Shown in pieces: positions 1 through 7,472 of a DNA stretch of 31,137 nucleotides. The notes below the pieces were generated by a model that was given only the letters and a program-made list of their open reading frames with translations, searched no databases and was not told where the DNA came from. Positions within the stretch are counted from its first letter, which is position 1. Every line of letters begins with the position of its first letter. This DNA is from JAZUCL01 sp045639125 (GTDB taxonomy: Bacteria > Bacillota > Clostridia > Oscillospirales > QAMX01). The stretch lies in contig JAZUCL010000007.1 in assembly GCA_045639125.1 (NCBI GenBank), positions 1 to 31,137 on the forward strand, given 5' to 3'. The translations under genes were made by a program, and so were the position numbers.

Positions 1-2
1 AG

Positions 3-539
3 ACAACAGTAGTAGATATGCTCAACTACGGTGCAGCAGCACAGTCCTACTTTGGTTACAATACTGCAAATCTTGCAAATGCAAATCTTGAAGAGTATCA
101 GGATCTTGCAACACCTGAAGTAGCACTTTCTGACGTAAGAGAGGTAGTAGCAGGTGAAGACTACTTCAAGGCTTCTAACGTACGTTTCGTAAGTGATATC
201 TCTATGATGTTCGCTGTATCAAAGAATGCAAACGGTGTACGTGCAGAGATTAGTTTTACAAACCATAACGGAAATCCTGTAGTAAGCGAAACAACAGAAT
301 ACTCGACAGCAACAATCGAGGGTACACAGTATAACATATACGAACTTACAGGTATGGTAGTAGGCGACTACAGCCAGGACATCACATTCAGACTCTACGA
401 TGCAGACGGCAATGTAGTAGTAGAAGTGATAGATGGACTTGAGGCATACGCTTTGAGAACCACTGGTGGTACAATGAAGGCTCTTACAGATGCATTCATT
501 AAGTTCGGTAATTCCGCTTACAATTACGCACACAATTAA
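3..539 (+). CDS. C-terminal part of a secreted/surface protein (5' end outside window)
   Basis: The reading frame is open from the first bases of the window, so only the last ~178 residues are visible and an ATG at 18 is internal. The fragment begins with a 'DMLNYGAAAQ.YFGYNT' segment, a sequence I associate with C-terminal regions of large secreted clostridial/ruminococcal proteins, followed by a beta-rich stretch and a closing 'ALTDAFIKFGNSAYNYAH' helix. There are no membrane segments or catalytic motifs in the visible part. Codon use is strongly biased (CTT, GTA, GCA, AAC, TAC), which suggests high expression. A strong terminator follows directly. Function is unknown; the family resemblance is from memory. 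Confidence 0.75.
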   Translation, partial: TTVVDMLNYGAAAQSYFGYNTANLANANLEEYQDLATPEVALSDVREVVAGEDYFKASNVRFVSDISMMFAVSKNANGVRAEISFTNHNGNPVVSETTEYSTATIEGTQYNIYELTGMVVGDYSQDITFRLYDADGNVVVEVIDGLEAYALRTTGGTMKALTDAFIKFGNSAYNYAHN

Positions 540-565
540 GCACTTTAGTTTAACAACTCTATGAT

Positions 566-603
566 AAAGACCCCTGCGGAGAATACCTCCGCAGGGGTCT
601 TTT
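566..603 (+). terminator. Rho-independent terminator of the surface-protein gene
   Basis: A perfect 14-bp stem (AGACCCCTGCGGAG at 568-581 with its complement at 587-600) has a 5-nt loop and runs into TTTT. It is GC-rich in an AT-rich intergenic region, 27 nt after the stop codon. Confidence 0.93.
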
Positions 604-614
604 CTGTGTTATCC

Positions 615-643
615 TTGAAGAATTAAATAATATGTGATATACT
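615..643 (+). promoter_or_regulatory. Sigma-A promoter with extended -10 for the TipAS gene
   Basis: TTGAAG (615-620), a 17-bp spacer and TATACT (638-643), with a TG one base upstream of the -10 hexamer. The spacer is the normal 17 bp, not the 19-20 bp of MerR-activated promoters, so MerR-type control is not indicated. The predicted start near 650 gives a ~70-nt leader. Confidence 0.75.
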
Positions 644-722
644 CATTATTACTATGACTCGATTGCCTTACCTAAACCGACACATGTTACGCAAGCAGGA
701 TATAAGTGAAGGAGTATGGGAT

Positions 723-1124
723 ATGAATTTTAATGCGTTTGACAAATCTAAACGAGATGAATACAAACAAGAGGTTAAAAAGAGGTGGGGAAATACCACC
801 GTTTACAAAGAGTATGAGGCTAAAGAAAAGGCAGGCGTAGATTTCGATGATACAACTGAAGGGCTTATGCAAATTTTTACTGAATTAGGCAAACTAAAGA
901 ACTGTGAACCGACGGACAATGCTGTTTTTAGTCAAATATCTGCCCTTAAAGCATATATTTCGAAAAACTACTATTCCTGTACCAACAAAATACTTCGTGG
1001 ATTAGGAGAGATGTATACGGCTGATTCTCGTTTCAAGGAAAATATCGATAAAGCCGGTGGAACTGGTACAGCAGAGTTTGTTCGTTTAGCAATTTTTGCT
1101 TTCTGCGACCAAAGCAAAGAATAA
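723..1124 (+). CDS. Stand-alone TipAS antibiotic-recognition domain protein
   Basis: This 133-residue protein matches the TipAS domain of MerR-family TipA/Mta regulators, which binds thiopeptides and other drugs. Visible hallmarks are 'KKRWG.T..YKEYE' near the start, an amphipathic middle, then 'YYSCTNKI..GLGEMY..D.RF..NID' and a C-terminal 'FVRLAIFAFC' helix. The DNA-binding MerR half is absent. I chose ATG 723 because GAAGGAG (708-714) lies 8 nt upstream; the frame also allows ATG 654 and 684, but neither has a ribosome site and 654 would sit almost at the predicted transcript start. Without a DNA-binding domain it could only bind or sequester a drug, or partner another protein; that role is inference. 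Confidence 0.82.
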   Translation: MNFNAFDKSKRDEYKQEVKKRWGNTTVYKEYEAKEKAGVDFDDTTEGLMQIFTELGKLKNCEPTDNAVFSQISALKAYISKNYYSCTNKILRGLGEMYTADSRFKENIDKAGGTGTAEFVRLAIFAFCDQSKE

Positions 1125-1207
1125 CCACTAATTTTTTAGGAAATTCTATAGACAAGTACAAAAACTACTTGGAACAGATGTGCATGTTATTTGTTTATAA
1201 AATTTAG

Positions 1208-1245
1208 AAAAACGCAGACTCGCAATTGAGCGTGTCTGCGTTTTT
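1208..1245. terminator. Bidirectional terminator between convergent TipAS and carboxypeptidase genes
   Basis: AAAAACGCAGAC (1208-1219) pairs with GTCTGCGTTTTT (1234-1245), and three further inner pairs surround an AATTGA loop. A-tracts and T-tracts on both flanks let it work on either strand, which suits the convergent genes ending at 1124 (+) and 1256 (-). Confidence 0.9.
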
Positions 1246-1255
1246 ACTAATTTAC

Positions 1256-2596
1256 TTAATATTTACGTTGTTTTCTACGTTTTATCGATGCACGGCGGCG
1301 TTGATTACTCATGTTGACAAGCACCGTGTAAATAATAAACACTAAAATCAATACGATAATTACAATAACTGTTAATGTGACGAGAGGCCTTGCAAAGAAT
1401 TTTTGAAGTTCATCAAAGAAATAAAGAATTTCGTTACGCTCCACATCATTCATTGCCACAAGGTCAAGAGAACCGATTATTGAGCCATCATACCATACAT
1501 TGAGTTTTCCAAGAACTTGGCCTTGTGAAATAGGAGCAACAATATCTTCGTTAACCGTATACTTAATATCAAATTCGCTGTCTTTTACGCTGTTGTGGAC
1601 ATATGCTTGAATTTTTCCGTCAGGGTTTAATATAACATAGTCTTTTGCTTCTGCAAGAGCAACTTTTGCTTCTGCAATGGCATCAGTTTTATCGACAATA
1701 GTGCGATATGAAAACTTCTTGTAGCCCCAAGTAAACAGGCTCTTAGTTTCAGTAAAACTACGAATATCTGTACCGCCATTTTCAGTTGTAAGTGTGTCGG
1801 CACCGAGAATAACACTAATAAGAGTAGTGCCATCACGCTCAGCCGTTGCTACAAGGCAGTTTCCGGCAGGAGTAGTACGGCCTGTTTTTGTACCTATGGC
1901 ATAATCGTATAGGTACTTAGAAGTAACGTGAGATGCAATGAGAAAGTTTGTGCTGTTAAAAGTACGTTCTTCAACAAGATTTGTAGCAGGTATAGTCATA
2001 CGTGAACTTGCTGTTATTTCGTTGAAGAGGTCATATTTTTGTGCCTCACGAAGAACTATTAGAATATCGTAGGCAGAAGTATAATGATTTTCATCATGTA
2101 AGCCGGAAGCGTTTACGTAATTTGTATTTTTACAGTCAAGTTCTGCAGCACGTTCATTCATCATGTCGATAAAGCCACTTATACTTCCGCCGATATGTTC
2201 AGCAAGAACATTAGCGGCGTCGTTGCCTGAAGGAACGAGTAGGCAGATAAGCAAATCACGTACTGTCAATTCTTCGCCGACTTTTAATCCTGCAATACTA
2301 CTTTGGGGAGATACGGCATTCATGGCACTTTGGGTTACTGTGACAACATCGTCCATATTTGAATTTTCTAAAGTTAAAAGAGCAGTCATTATTTTCGTAA
2401 TTGATGCTGGATAGAGTTTTTCATGAATGTTATGCTCATATAGCAAGGTATCACTTTCAACTGCATATAGCAGAGCCGCCTTTGCTGTTATTTCAGGCTC
2501 GTCACCGTAAATGGCATTGGAAATAGACGAGAACAATGGCAGTACCATAAATAGACATAAATACACGGAAATGACTTTTGTATAAATGTGTTTCAT
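1256..2596 (-). CDS. D-alanyl-D-alanine carboxypeptidase (peptidase S11, DacF/PBP5 type)
   Basis: Serine-type carboxypeptidase that removes the terminal D-Ala from peptidoglycan stem peptides, acting outside the cell. All three catalytic motifs are present: SxxK as S65-I-T-K68, SGN at 123-125 and KTG at 237-239. An N-terminal hydrophobic signal segment (about residues 8-28) and a C-terminal membrane segment (about 405-430) followed by a basic tail (RRRASIKRRKQRK) anchor it to the membrane. At 446 residues it fits the DacF/PBP5 group including the C-terminal beta domain. AGAAAGGA lies upstream of the ATG. It is divergent from the comEA-like gene and ends at a shared terminator. The exact paralogue (dacA, dacB or dacF) cannot be decided from sequence alone. 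Confidence 0.93.
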   Translation of the reverse strand: MKHIYTKVISVYLCLFMVLPLFSSISNAIYGDEPEITAKAALLYAVESDTLLYEHNIHEKLYPASITKIMTALLTLENSNMDDVVTVTQSAMNAVSPQSSIAGLKVGEELTVRDLLICLLVPSGNDAANVLAEHIGGSISGFIDMMNERAAELDCKNTNYVNASGLHDENHYTSAYDILIVLREAQKYDLFNEITASSRMTIPATNLVEERTFNSTNFLIASHVTSKYLYDYAIGTKTGRTTPAGNCLVATAERDGTTLISVILGADTLTTENGGTDIRSFTETKSLFTWGYKKFSYRTIVDKTDAIAEAKVALAEAKDYVILNPDGKIQAYVHNSVKDSEFDIKYTVNEDIVAPISQGQVLGKLNVWYDGSIIGSLDLVAMNDVERNEILYFFDELQKFFARPLVTLTVIVIIVLILVFIIYTVLVNMSNQRRRASIKRRKQRKY

Positions 2597-2665
2597 ACTG
2601 TAATCCTTTCTAAATGAAAATATTCAAAGAAAATTAAAATTATTAGTGAAATGTAGAACGCAGTG

Positions 2666-2674
2666 TGTTATAAT
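2666..2674 (+). promoter_or_regulatory. Extended -10 promoter of the comEA-like gene
   Basis: TG-T-TATAAT (2666-2674) is a perfect -10 with the extended TG; no good -35 is visible. The predicted start near 2681 lies after the in-frame GTG at 2646, which rules out that upstream codon as the initiator. Confidence 0.65.
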
Positions 2675-2699
2675 TAAGAAAAGATTAGGGGGTGGCAGA

Positions 2700-3146
2700 T
2701 TGAAATATGAGTCAATATTTCGCTTGATGCATCTTCTAACAATCCTGCTCATTTTTGCAGTTATTGGTTCATCTATACTAAGTGATATTGATGAACCAAA
2801 GGTAACTGCCGTAATGTCACCTGAACTTATGGCTAAACAGGAATGGATAGAAGACGAGGTCGCTTTGCAGAAACGACTTGATGAAGTGTTTGCAAACCGT
2901 GATACAAGTGATAATAATTCATCTATACAAATTTTAACTAATTTTGTTCCAATTGTCAACATCAATAAAGCAGGAATTGAAGATCTGTGTACACTCCCGG
3001 GTATAGGTGAGGCAACAGCAGTTAAAATAATTGATTATCGAGAGAAATATGGCAAATTTAAGAAGGTTGAAGATATAATGAAAGTGTCGGGAATTGGTGA
3101 AAAGAAATTTGAGGCGATACGTGATTTGATTATTATATCAGAATAA
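2700..3146 (+). CDS. comEA: ComEA-like helix-hairpin-helix DNA-binding membrane protein
   Basis: This 148-residue protein has a single N-terminal membrane segment (about residues 8-25), an acidic linker, and a C-terminal pair of helix-hairpin-helix motifs ('VNINKAGIEDLCTLPGIG', then 'VSGIGEKKF'). In competence systems ComEA binds incoming double-stranded DNA at the outer face of the membrane. I place the start at TTG 2700, preceded by AGGGGGTGG (2687-2695) and downstream of the predicted transcript start; an in-frame GTG at 2646 has no ribosome site and lies upstream of that transcript start. It lacks the SLBB-type region of longer ComEA proteins, and no comEC neighbour is present, so the role in DNA uptake is inferred from family only. 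Confidence 0.8.
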   Translation: MKYESIFRLMHLLTILLIFAVIGSSILSDIDEPKVTAVMSPELMAKQEWIEDEVALQKRLDEVFANRDTSDNNSSIQILTNFVPIVNINKAGIEDLCTLPGIGEATAVKIIDYREKYGKFKKVEDIMKVSGIGEKKFEAIRDLIIISE

Positions 3147-3175
3147 TAAAAGTTCTTAAAAATTGTCGTAACCCA

Positions 3176-3204
3176 TTGCACAGTTGTGTAATTAATGGTA
3201 TAAT
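3176..3204 (+). promoter_or_regulatory. Sigma-A promoter of the ECF S-component gene
   Basis: TTGCAC (3176-3181), a 17-bp spacer and a perfect TATAAT (3199-3204). The predicted leader is only ~35 nt, leaving no room for a vitamin riboswitch. Confidence 0.8.
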
Positions 3205-3246
3205 ACGTTTTGGTATTTTTTACATACGAAAGGATTGAAATTTTTA

Positions 3247-3813
3247 ATGGAACAGACTAAAATTAAATTCAGTACAAAGACACTTGTTGTGTCGGCATTA
3301 CTTACGGCACTTGGGATTTTGATTCCTCTTGTCATGCAGCCTCCATTTAAGATTTTAATAGAGCCAATGTCGTTTACGCTGGCATCTCATGTTCCCGTAA
3401 TGATTGCTATGTTTGTATCGCCTATGTCTGCTGCTATTGTAGCCGTTGGCACAGCACTTGGCTTTTTGCTTTCAGGTATGCCCCTTGTAGTTGCAATTCG
3501 TGCATTTAGTCATATAATTTTTGCTCTCGTGGGTGCTTGGCTTGTACAGTCAGGTAAGATTAAAAATTCATTTATGTCTCTTTCAATTCTTGCTGTTATA
3601 ACAGGTTTGTTACACGGCGTGTTTGAAATGATAAGCGTATTACCGTTCTACTTTGGCGGTTCTCTTGCACAGGGCTTTTATGATACAAGTTTTGCCTATG
3701 GTATCGTCGGTTTAGTTGGATTTGGAACTTTTGTACATAGTATAATTGATTTTATTATTTCTGTACTTATCGTAAAGGCACTTAAACGTGCAAATGTATT
3801 TATAATCCGATAA
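3247..3813 (+). CDS. ECF transporter S component (substrate-binding membrane subunit), possibly niacin-type
   Basis: A hydrophobic 188-residue protein with about six membrane segments, a short basic N-terminus (MEQTKIKFSTKTLV) and the compact size of energy-coupling-factor S components, which capture a vitamin and dock on a shared EcfAAT energising module. Overall pattern ('ALLTALGILIPLV', 'HVPVMIAMFVSP', 'FHSIIDF'-like end) resembles the NiaX/niacin-like group, but the substrate cannot be fixed from sequence alone. I prefer ATG 3247, with CGAAAGGA ~12 nt upstream; TTG 3235 would abut the ribosome site. No ATPase or EcfT gene is in the window, so it must use a module encoded elsewhere. Confidence 0.75.
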   Translation: MEQTKIKFSTKTLVVSALLTALGILIPLVMQPPFKILIEPMSFTLASHVPVMIAMFVSPMSAAIVAVGTALGFLLSGMPLVVAIRAFSHIIFALVGAWLVQSGKIKNSFMSLSILAVITGLLHGVFEMISVLPFYFGGSLAQGFYDTSFAYGIVGLVGFGTFVHSIIDFIISVLIVKALKRANVFIIR

Positions 3814-3820
3814 ACAATAT

Positions 3821-3868
3821 GGCACTATGATAAAGTCGGGTATACTTTGTCATAGTGCTGTTTATTTT
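3821..3868 (+). terminator. Terminator after the ECF S-component gene
   Basis: GGCACTATGATAAAGT (3821-3836) pairs with ACTTTGTCATAGTGCT (3844-3859) with one internal mismatch, followed by a T-rich tract. It ends just before the ribosome site of the next gene. Confidence 0.8.
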
Positions 3869-3884
3869 AATAGGAGTTGATTAA

Positions 3885-5240
3885 ATGCTTAATGTTGGAA
3901 AATATATGGATGATTATCGTGATGAAATGATTGGCGTGCTGTCACAACTCGTATCATGCCAAAGTGTGCAAGGTGACTCTCTACCAAACGCACCTTTTGG
4001 TCAAGGCAATCGTGATGCTTTAGATTGCTTTTTGTCCTATGGTGAGAAATTTGGTCTAAAAGTATTTGACGCCGATGGATATGCAGGACATGTTGAGTAT
4101 GGAGACGGTGATGAAGTTGTCGCATCTCTTACGCATCTTGATATAGTGCCGACAGGTGATCTTGACAAGTGGAATAGTGATCCTTATACACTTGTGAATA
4201 GAGATGGTGTACTGTACGGTAGAGGTGTATGTGATGACAAAGGCTGTGCTGTTGCGACGCTATTTGCTCTAAAAATGTTTCTTGATAAAAATATAAAACT
4301 TGATCGCAAAATACGTGCAATCGTTGGCTGTGGAGAGGAAACGGCATCAAACGATATTGAGTATTATCTTGAAAGGACAACACCACCCATTATGTCATTT
4401 ACTCCCGATGCTGATTTTCCCATTATCAATCGTGAAAAAGGTAGACTTTTATATAAATTCCATATTTCCTATACAGGTGATAGTGTAATAAATCGTCTTG
4501 TGGCAGGTGACGCCCCTAATGTTGTTATTGATGCGTGCACAGCAACCCTTAGCGTAAGTGATTTTGACACAAGTCTTGCTGATGAATTTATTTTAATATC
4601 AAAAGAGAATAAAAAAATTACTCTTTCAACTGTGGGCAAGTCTGCACACGGCTCAACTCCAAATGAGGGAGTAAATGCTGCAAGTATTTTAATACCAACT
4701 CTTAAACGTATTGAGAAAAATAAGTCTATATTAACTTTCTTAGACTTTTTGGAAAAGTGTATTGGACATGAGTGGGACGGTAAATCTCTTGGTATAAAGA
4801 CAAGCGACAAGGAAAGTGGAGATTTAACTGTAAATCTTGGAATCTTAAAAATTGCTGATGGAAAATGCGAGGCAACTATTGATATTCGCTTTCCTGTTAC
4901 AAAAGAGGGAAGAAGTATTGTGCTTGCACTTAATCGTACAGCACAGAAAAATCGTATATTTGGAGATGTTGAATCCCTGAAAGAACCGCTATATGTCCGT
5001 GATGACAGTGAACTAATAAAGAAACTGTCCCAAGCCTTTGAAATGTTTAGAAATGAGCCGTGTACCACTACTTCAATGGGTGGCGGTACTTATGCTAAGA
5101 ATATGCCTAACGGAACGTGTGTTGCGTTTGGTGGTGCAGGAAAAGGGGAACATCAAGCAAATGAATGTGTTGCAGTTGATGAATTGATGGAGTGTTCAAA
5201 GATTATTGCACAGGCAATGTACAATCTTGCGATGAAATAG
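3885..5240 (+). CDS. M20 family metallodipeptidase (PepV/Sapep-like)
   Basis: Cytoplasmic dipeptidase with a two-metal centre. Visible metal and catalytic residues: H84 and D86 in 'THLDIVPTGD', D117 in 'GRGVCDDKG', the E151-E152 pair in 'GCGEETASND', D175 in 'FTPDADFPIINREKG', and a C-terminal 'GEHQANE' histidine. The 'TPDADFP' motif and the 451-residue length point to the PepV/Sapep branch, which cleaves Xaa dipeptides, rather than to ArgE/DapE. The ATG is preceded by ATAGGAG. A terminator lies upstream, so the gene is probably transcribed separately from the ECF gene. It likely finishes the breakdown of imported or recycled peptides. Confidence 0.9.
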   Translation: MLNVGKYMDDYRDEMIGVLSQLVSCQSVQGDSLPNAPFGQGNRDALDCFLSYGEKFGLKVFDADGYAGHVEYGDGDEVVASLTHLDIVPTGDLDKWNSDPYTLVNRDGVLYGRGVCDDKGCAVATLFALKMFLDKNIKLDRKIRAIVGCGEETASNDIEYYLERTTPPIMSFTPDADFPIINREKGRLLYKFHISYTGDSVINRLVAGDAPNVVIDACTATLSVSDFDTSLADEFILISKENKKITLSTVGKSAHGSTPNEGVNAASILIPTLKRIEKNKSILTFLDFLEKCIGHEWDGKSLGIKTSDKESGDLTVNLGILKIADGKCEATIDIRFPVTKEGRSIVLALNRTAQKNRIFGDVESLKEPLYVRDDSELIKKLSQAFEMFRNEPCTTTSMGGGTYAKNMPNGTCVAFGGAGKGEHQANECVAVDELMECSKIIAQAMYNLAMK

Positions 5241-5286
5241 ATAATTTGCAAATGGGAAAATATTAGTAAAATTCTTTGATTTCCTC

Positions 5287-5316
5287 TTGTTATTTATACT
5301 TCGTTTATGGTATACT
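5287..5316 (+). promoter_or_regulatory. Possible promoter for the membrane protein-HAD pair
   Basis: TTGTTA (5287-5292), an 18-bp spacer and TATACT (5311-5316). It lies inside the 5' extension of the downstream reading frame and so argues for a start after about 5323. Confidence 0.5.
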
Positions 5317-5332
5317 AATTAGGTTATTTATT

Positions 5333-6202
5333 GTGCTTATAATTTTGTGTATTATGGGCTTTGCGGGGGCGTTTGTTATGAAGTGTAGTGGTAAACCAAC
5401 AATTCTTGCCATTGTTTTTGTGTTTGGTATTCTTGGTGCGTTTTTGAGGGGATATGAACTTGCCTTTTGTCTCGATTCTACGACAAATATATTTGAATAC
5501 GGTAGTTTTAATGGATATATTCTTCCTCTTTTATCACTCGTAACTGTTTCCCTTTCAATTTTTTGCGGTTTATTTTATCGCAACGAAAAGGAAACAACAT
5601 ACGCTGAAGTTTTTGGTGAAAAACCGTTTTTTGCTTCGCTACTTTATCTAATATCATCTATTATGCTTATCATTCTCGGCATTTATAAGATTATAAATGT
5701 AATAAACGATATATCTGTTACGGAACTTGTATACGGACTCTTGACATTAATTTGCGGTATTTCACTTTTGTTTATGATTAAATTTCGTAAATTGAATGTA
5801 GATGGCGACGTTTTGAAATTTATTTCCACTATACAAGTATTTTGGTCATGCTTTATGTTGATTTTTACGTTTATGGAGCATCCTGTTGAGCCTGTAATTC
5901 AAGTTTTTGCATACGACCTTATCGGTGCAATTACCATTGTTTTAGTTATTTATTCAACTGTCTTTTTAGTATTTGGTGCAAAGAAGTTGACACGGCTTAT
6001 ATCGTCATCACTTCTTTCCATATACTTTATTTTAATTACTGTCGGCGGTAGAATTGTTGCTGTCTGCCTTAGTGATGATATTAGACTGGCGACAGATGAG
6101 CCGTTTCGTATGTTCGTATTTGTTGCCATGTTCTTTTATGTCATTTCAAATACTGTGTGTATGTTAAAAAAACATGATTCAAAGGAGAATAAAAATGAAT
6201 AA
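5333..6202 (+). CDS. Polytopic membrane protein of unknown function
   Basis: About eight to nine hydrophobic segments spread over ~290 residues, with short polar loops and a lysine-rich C-terminus (KKHDSKENKNE). I do not recognise the family. The start is uncertain: the frame is open back to TTG 5276, but a promoter-like sequence at 5287-5316 would place the start later. GTG 5333, ATG 5354 and ATG 5378 are all possible and none has a strong ribosome site; I chose 5333 because it keeps a complete first membrane segment. The 3' end overlaps the next gene by 8 bases, so the two are probably translationally coupled. Confidence 0.65.
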   Translation: MLIILCIMGFAGAFVMKCSGKPTILAIVFVFGILGAFLRGYELAFCLDSTTNIFEYGSFNGYILPLLSLVTVSLSIFCGLFYRNEKETTYAEVFGEKPFFASLLYLISSIMLIILGIYKIINVINDISVTELVYGLLTLICGISLLFMIKFRKLNVDGDVLKFISTIQVFWSCFMLIFTFMEHPVEPVIQVFAYDLIGAITIVLVIYSTVFLVFGAKKLTRLISSSLLSIYFILITVGGRIVAVCLSDDIRLATDEPFRMFVFVAMFFYVISNTVCMLKKHDSKENKNE

Positions 6203-6860
6203 CATTAAGGCAGTAGTCTTTGACCTTGATAACACTCTTATAGAAAGACGTAAAGCCGTTGCACATGTTGCCCATGCACTTATCCGAGAGTATTTTTCCG
6301 ATAGAAGCAAAGAGTACTGCTTTATTAAAGAGCGTTTTTGTGACTGTTTCAAAGACGGTTATCTTAAAAATCGTGATTGCTATACAACTTTTTGTCAGCA
6401 AATTAACTGGGAAAATGCTCCAAGTTATGAGGAATTTTTTCAATACTGGAGTTTCTTTTATCCGTTTTCCACAACCCATATGCCCGATATGGTTGACACT
6501 TTGCAATGCTTAAAAGCAAAGGGATATCTTCTTGGTATTGTAACGAATGGTCCTATTGCCATGCAAAACGCAAAAATCGAGGTAGCAGGTATTCGTGAAT
6601 TGTTTGATGTAATTGTTGTATCAAAAGACTATGGTATTGACAAGCCTGCACCTGAGATATTTACTTATGCAGCGGACAAACTTTCTTGTAATGTAAGTGA
6701 GTGCCTTTATGTCGGCGATCACCCTAGAAACGACATTTTTGGAGCAAAGAACGCAGGCATGAATACTGCTTGGCTACGTGGCTTTGTTGAGTGGGATAAC
6801 CAGTATGAACGTGCTGATATTGAAATTGATAAATTAGCTCAACTTAAGACAATTTTGTAA
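6195..6860 (+). CDS. HAD-superfamily hydrolase (YjjG/phosphatase-like)
   Basis: 221-residue haloacid-dehalogenase phosphatase with all four motifs: D10-L-D12-N-T (nucleophile and acid), 'VTNG' (motif II), the lysine in 'DKPAPEIF' (motif III) and 'GDHPRNDIFGAKNAG' (motif IV). A helical cap sits between motifs I and II, as in subclass I enzymes such as YjjG nucleotidase and phosphoglycolate phosphatase. The start is ATG 6195 behind AAAGGAG (6181-6187), overlapping the upstream membrane-protein gene. The substrate is not determinable; coupling to a membrane protein may hint at a shared pathway. Confidence 0.88.
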   Translation: MNNIKAVVFDLDNTLIERRKAVAHVAHALIREYFSDRSKEYCFIKERFCDCFKDGYLKNRDCYTTFCQQINWENAPSYEEFFQYWSFFYPFSTTHMPDMVDTLQCLKAKGYLLGIVTNGPIAMQNAKIEVAGIRELFDVIVVSKDYGIDKPAPEIFTYAADKLSCNVSECLYVGDHPRNDIFGAKNAGMNTAWLRGFVEWDNQYERADIEIDKLAQLKTIL

Positions 6861-6867
6861 TTATAAT

Positions 6868-6904
6868 AAATCAGCCTTGAGATTATTCTCGTGGCTGATT
6901 TTTG
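6868..6904 (+). terminator. Terminator after the HAD hydrolase gene
   Basis: AAATCAGCC pairs with GGCTGATTT, an inner GAGA/TCTC segment extends the stem, and TTTT follows. It lies 7 nt after the stop codon. Confidence 0.85.
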
Positions 6905-6954
6905 TATATTGAGGCATACTATTATAAATTTAGAAGTTGAATGGAGTAAATAAT

Positions 6955-7350
6955 TTGGATCTTCAATCATGGATAGAATACTATAACAAGGAAGACACAT
7001 TTGCAATTCGTCAGGGAATTAAACTTAAACATCTTTCGCACGGGTACGCCGAGGCGGAAGTTGATTGCAATGAACAACAAAAGAATTTGCATGGCTGTAT
7101 ACATGGAGGACTCTTATTTACTCTATGTGACATATCAGCAGGTTGTTGTCTAAGTACAGATGGACGTGCATGGGTAACACAGTCTGCCCATATTCATTAT
7201 CTTCGTTCAGGCACTTTTGGAAAACTTACTGCCTATGCAAAAGTAATTAAGTGGGGTAGGCGAGTAGGTGTATGTAATGTTGAGGTTACTGATTCTTCTG
7301 ACAATCTTTTGTGTACGGGTACTTTTACAATGATGAATAAAGTACAATAA
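6955..7350 (+). CDS. PaaI-type hotdog-fold thioesterase
   Basis: 131-residue single hotdog domain. The diagnostic segment 'NLHGCIHGGLLFTLCDISAG' matches the central helix of PaaI/YbgC-like acyl-CoA thioesterases, where the HGG turn and the following acidic residue (D of 'LCDISAG') contribute to the active site. The strand 'SAHIHYLRSG' and the ending 'LLCTGTFTMMNK' are typical of the family. The start is probably TTG 6955, since GGAG at 6943-6946 is 8 nt upstream; the ATG at 6941 is in another frame and stops after two codons. It probably hydrolyses a phenylacyl- or short acyl-CoA; the substrate is unknown. Confidence 0.85.
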   Translation: MDLQSWIEYYNKEDTFAIRQGIKLKHLSHGYAEAEVDCNEQQKNLHGCIHGGLLFTLCDISAGCCLSTDGRAWVTQSAHIHYLRSGTFGKLTAYAKVIKWGRRVGVCNVEVTDSSDNLLCTGTFTMMNKVQ

Positions 7351-7374
7351 TAAATTTACTTGTATATAGTTTTG

Positions 7375-7383
7375 TGCTATAAT
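7375..7383 (+). promoter_or_regulatory. Extended -10 promoter of gluQ
   Basis: TG-C-TATAAT at 7375-7383 with a weak TTTACT -35 (7355-7360) 17 bp upstream. The predicted leader is ~80 nt. Confidence 0.65.
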
Positions 7384-7472
7384 ATACACGTATTCACCAA
7401 TAGGTTCAAACACTGAAATCTTTGACGACTACAGATTTATATAGAATTATAAGTTCTTTGAAAGGAGTCATT

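Noticed and set aside
1154..1172. Inverted repeat CAAGTA/TACTTG after the TipAS gene
   Set aside because: Only six bases per arm in AT-rich sequence, and a much stronger terminator follows.
3811..3884. Possible riboswitch between the ECF S-component and dipeptidase genes
   Set aside because: The structure is a simple terminator hairpin, and the ECF gene's own leader is only ~35 nt, too short for a vitamin riboswitch.
4469..5068. A 199-codon minus-strand frame inside the dipeptidase gene
   Set aside because: Antisense shadow of an intact, motif-complete M20 enzyme; no promoter or ribosome site.
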